From positions 1-6,669 of the forward strand of contig JAFDHR010000269.1 of the NCBI GenBank assembly GCA_019308645.1: a stretch of DNA of 6,669 bases, read 5' to 3'. Within the stretch, counting starts at the first letter, position 1; each line of letters opens with the position of its first letter. Shown piece after piece: positions 6,364-6,669 of the stretch. Under the pieces are notes generated by a model. It had not been told where the DNA came from. It saw only the letters and a program-made list of their open reading frames with translations, and made no database searches. A program made the position numbers and the translations under genes. Source of the DNA: Deltaproteobacteria bacterium (GTDB taxonomy: Bacteria > Desulfobacterota > DSM-4660 > Desulfatiglandales > B25-G16).

Positions 6364-6669
6364 ATGAATTCATCAAAAAACAATTACAACGCTGATAAAA
6401 CCTCTATTGATTCCTTAATTGAAACTCTTAATAGTAAAGATGGTTTGGCTCGCCAACACGCTCGCCTTGCACTTGTCAAAATCGGGGAACCTGCTTTACC
6501 TGCATTGATAAAAGCATTCGGAAAAAGAGATGATATTATGCATTGGGAGGTTGCTAAAGCATTGAGCCAAATTGGTAGTTCTAAAGCAGCAGAAATATTA
6601 GTGAATACTCTTGAGGATAATGAATTCAGCGTACGTTGGATAGCTGCAGAAGGACTGATTCATATCGGT
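6364..6669 (+). CDS. HEAT-repeat protein, N-terminal part (runs off the window)
   Basis: There are 102 codons visible with no stop before the window edge. The start at 6364 follows AGGAG (6353-6357) by 6 bases. After a polar leader of about 15 residues come repeating helical units of roughly 31 residues, typical of PBS-lyase HEAT-like repeats: ARQHARLALVKIGEPALPAL, then HWEVAKALSQIGSSKAAEIL, then VRWIAAEGLIHIG. HEAT repeats form curved solenoids used for protein-protein contacts. No enzymatic domain is visible in the part available and no signal peptide is seen, so a cytoplasmic scaffold or regulatory role is likely but unspecified. The gene lies outside the mobile element and is probably a host gene. 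Confidence 0.88.
   Translation, partial: MNSSKNNYNADKTSIDSLIETLNSKDGLARQHARLALVKIGEPALPALIKAFGKRDDIMHWEVAKALSQIGSSKAAEILVNTLEDNEFSVRWIAAEGLIHIG

Overview
The window looks like a chromosomal segment from an AT-leaning Gram-negative bacterium. The style of the transposase operon and of the DEAD-box helicase tail suggests something like a sulfate-reducing Desulfobacterota, but no marker gene settles this and the assignment is a low-confidence inference.

Layout. (1) Positions 1-1273, minus strand, hold most of a DEAD-box RNA helicase gene. Its 3' end lies outside the window and its 5' end has been cut off. (2) Positions ~1274-5986 hold a mobile element of about 4.7 kb. It is bounded by 21-bp imperfect terminal inverted repeats (18 of 21 matching by eye), each followed by degenerate ~24-bp subterminal repeats. 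The element carries five co-directional plus-strand genes: a small four-cysteine zinc-finger-like protein, a ParB/Spo0J-like DNA-binding protein, an IS21-type DDE transposase (IstA-like), an IS21-type AAA+ helper ATPase (IstB-like), and a stand-alone DnaG-type (CHC2-like) zinc-finger protein. Three copies of a 69-bp tandem repeat sit between the first and second genes. (3) Positions 5987-6363 contain no recognisable gene. (4) From 6364 a HEAT-repeat protein gene starts behind a good ribosome binding site and runs off the window.

How the genes may work together. IstA and IstB are the classic IS21 pair: IstA cuts and joins DNA, and IstB is the ATP-dependent helper related to the DnaC helicase loader. 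This element is more than twice the length of a typical IS21 and adds three genes that resemble replication or partition proteins. The last four genes overlap or are separated by a single base, so they are probably translated together and belong to one machine. The main hypothesis is a replication-linked or sequence-directed IS21 relative. In that picture the ParB-like protein reads a site, possibly the 69-bp repeats, and the DnaG-type zinc finger reads single-stranded or forked DNA.

The element boundary falls inside the helicase gene, and the element's first bases supply an in-frame stop. The missing helicase N-terminus was not found on the right flank, so the locus seems to have been rearranged or deleted after, or together with, the insertion.
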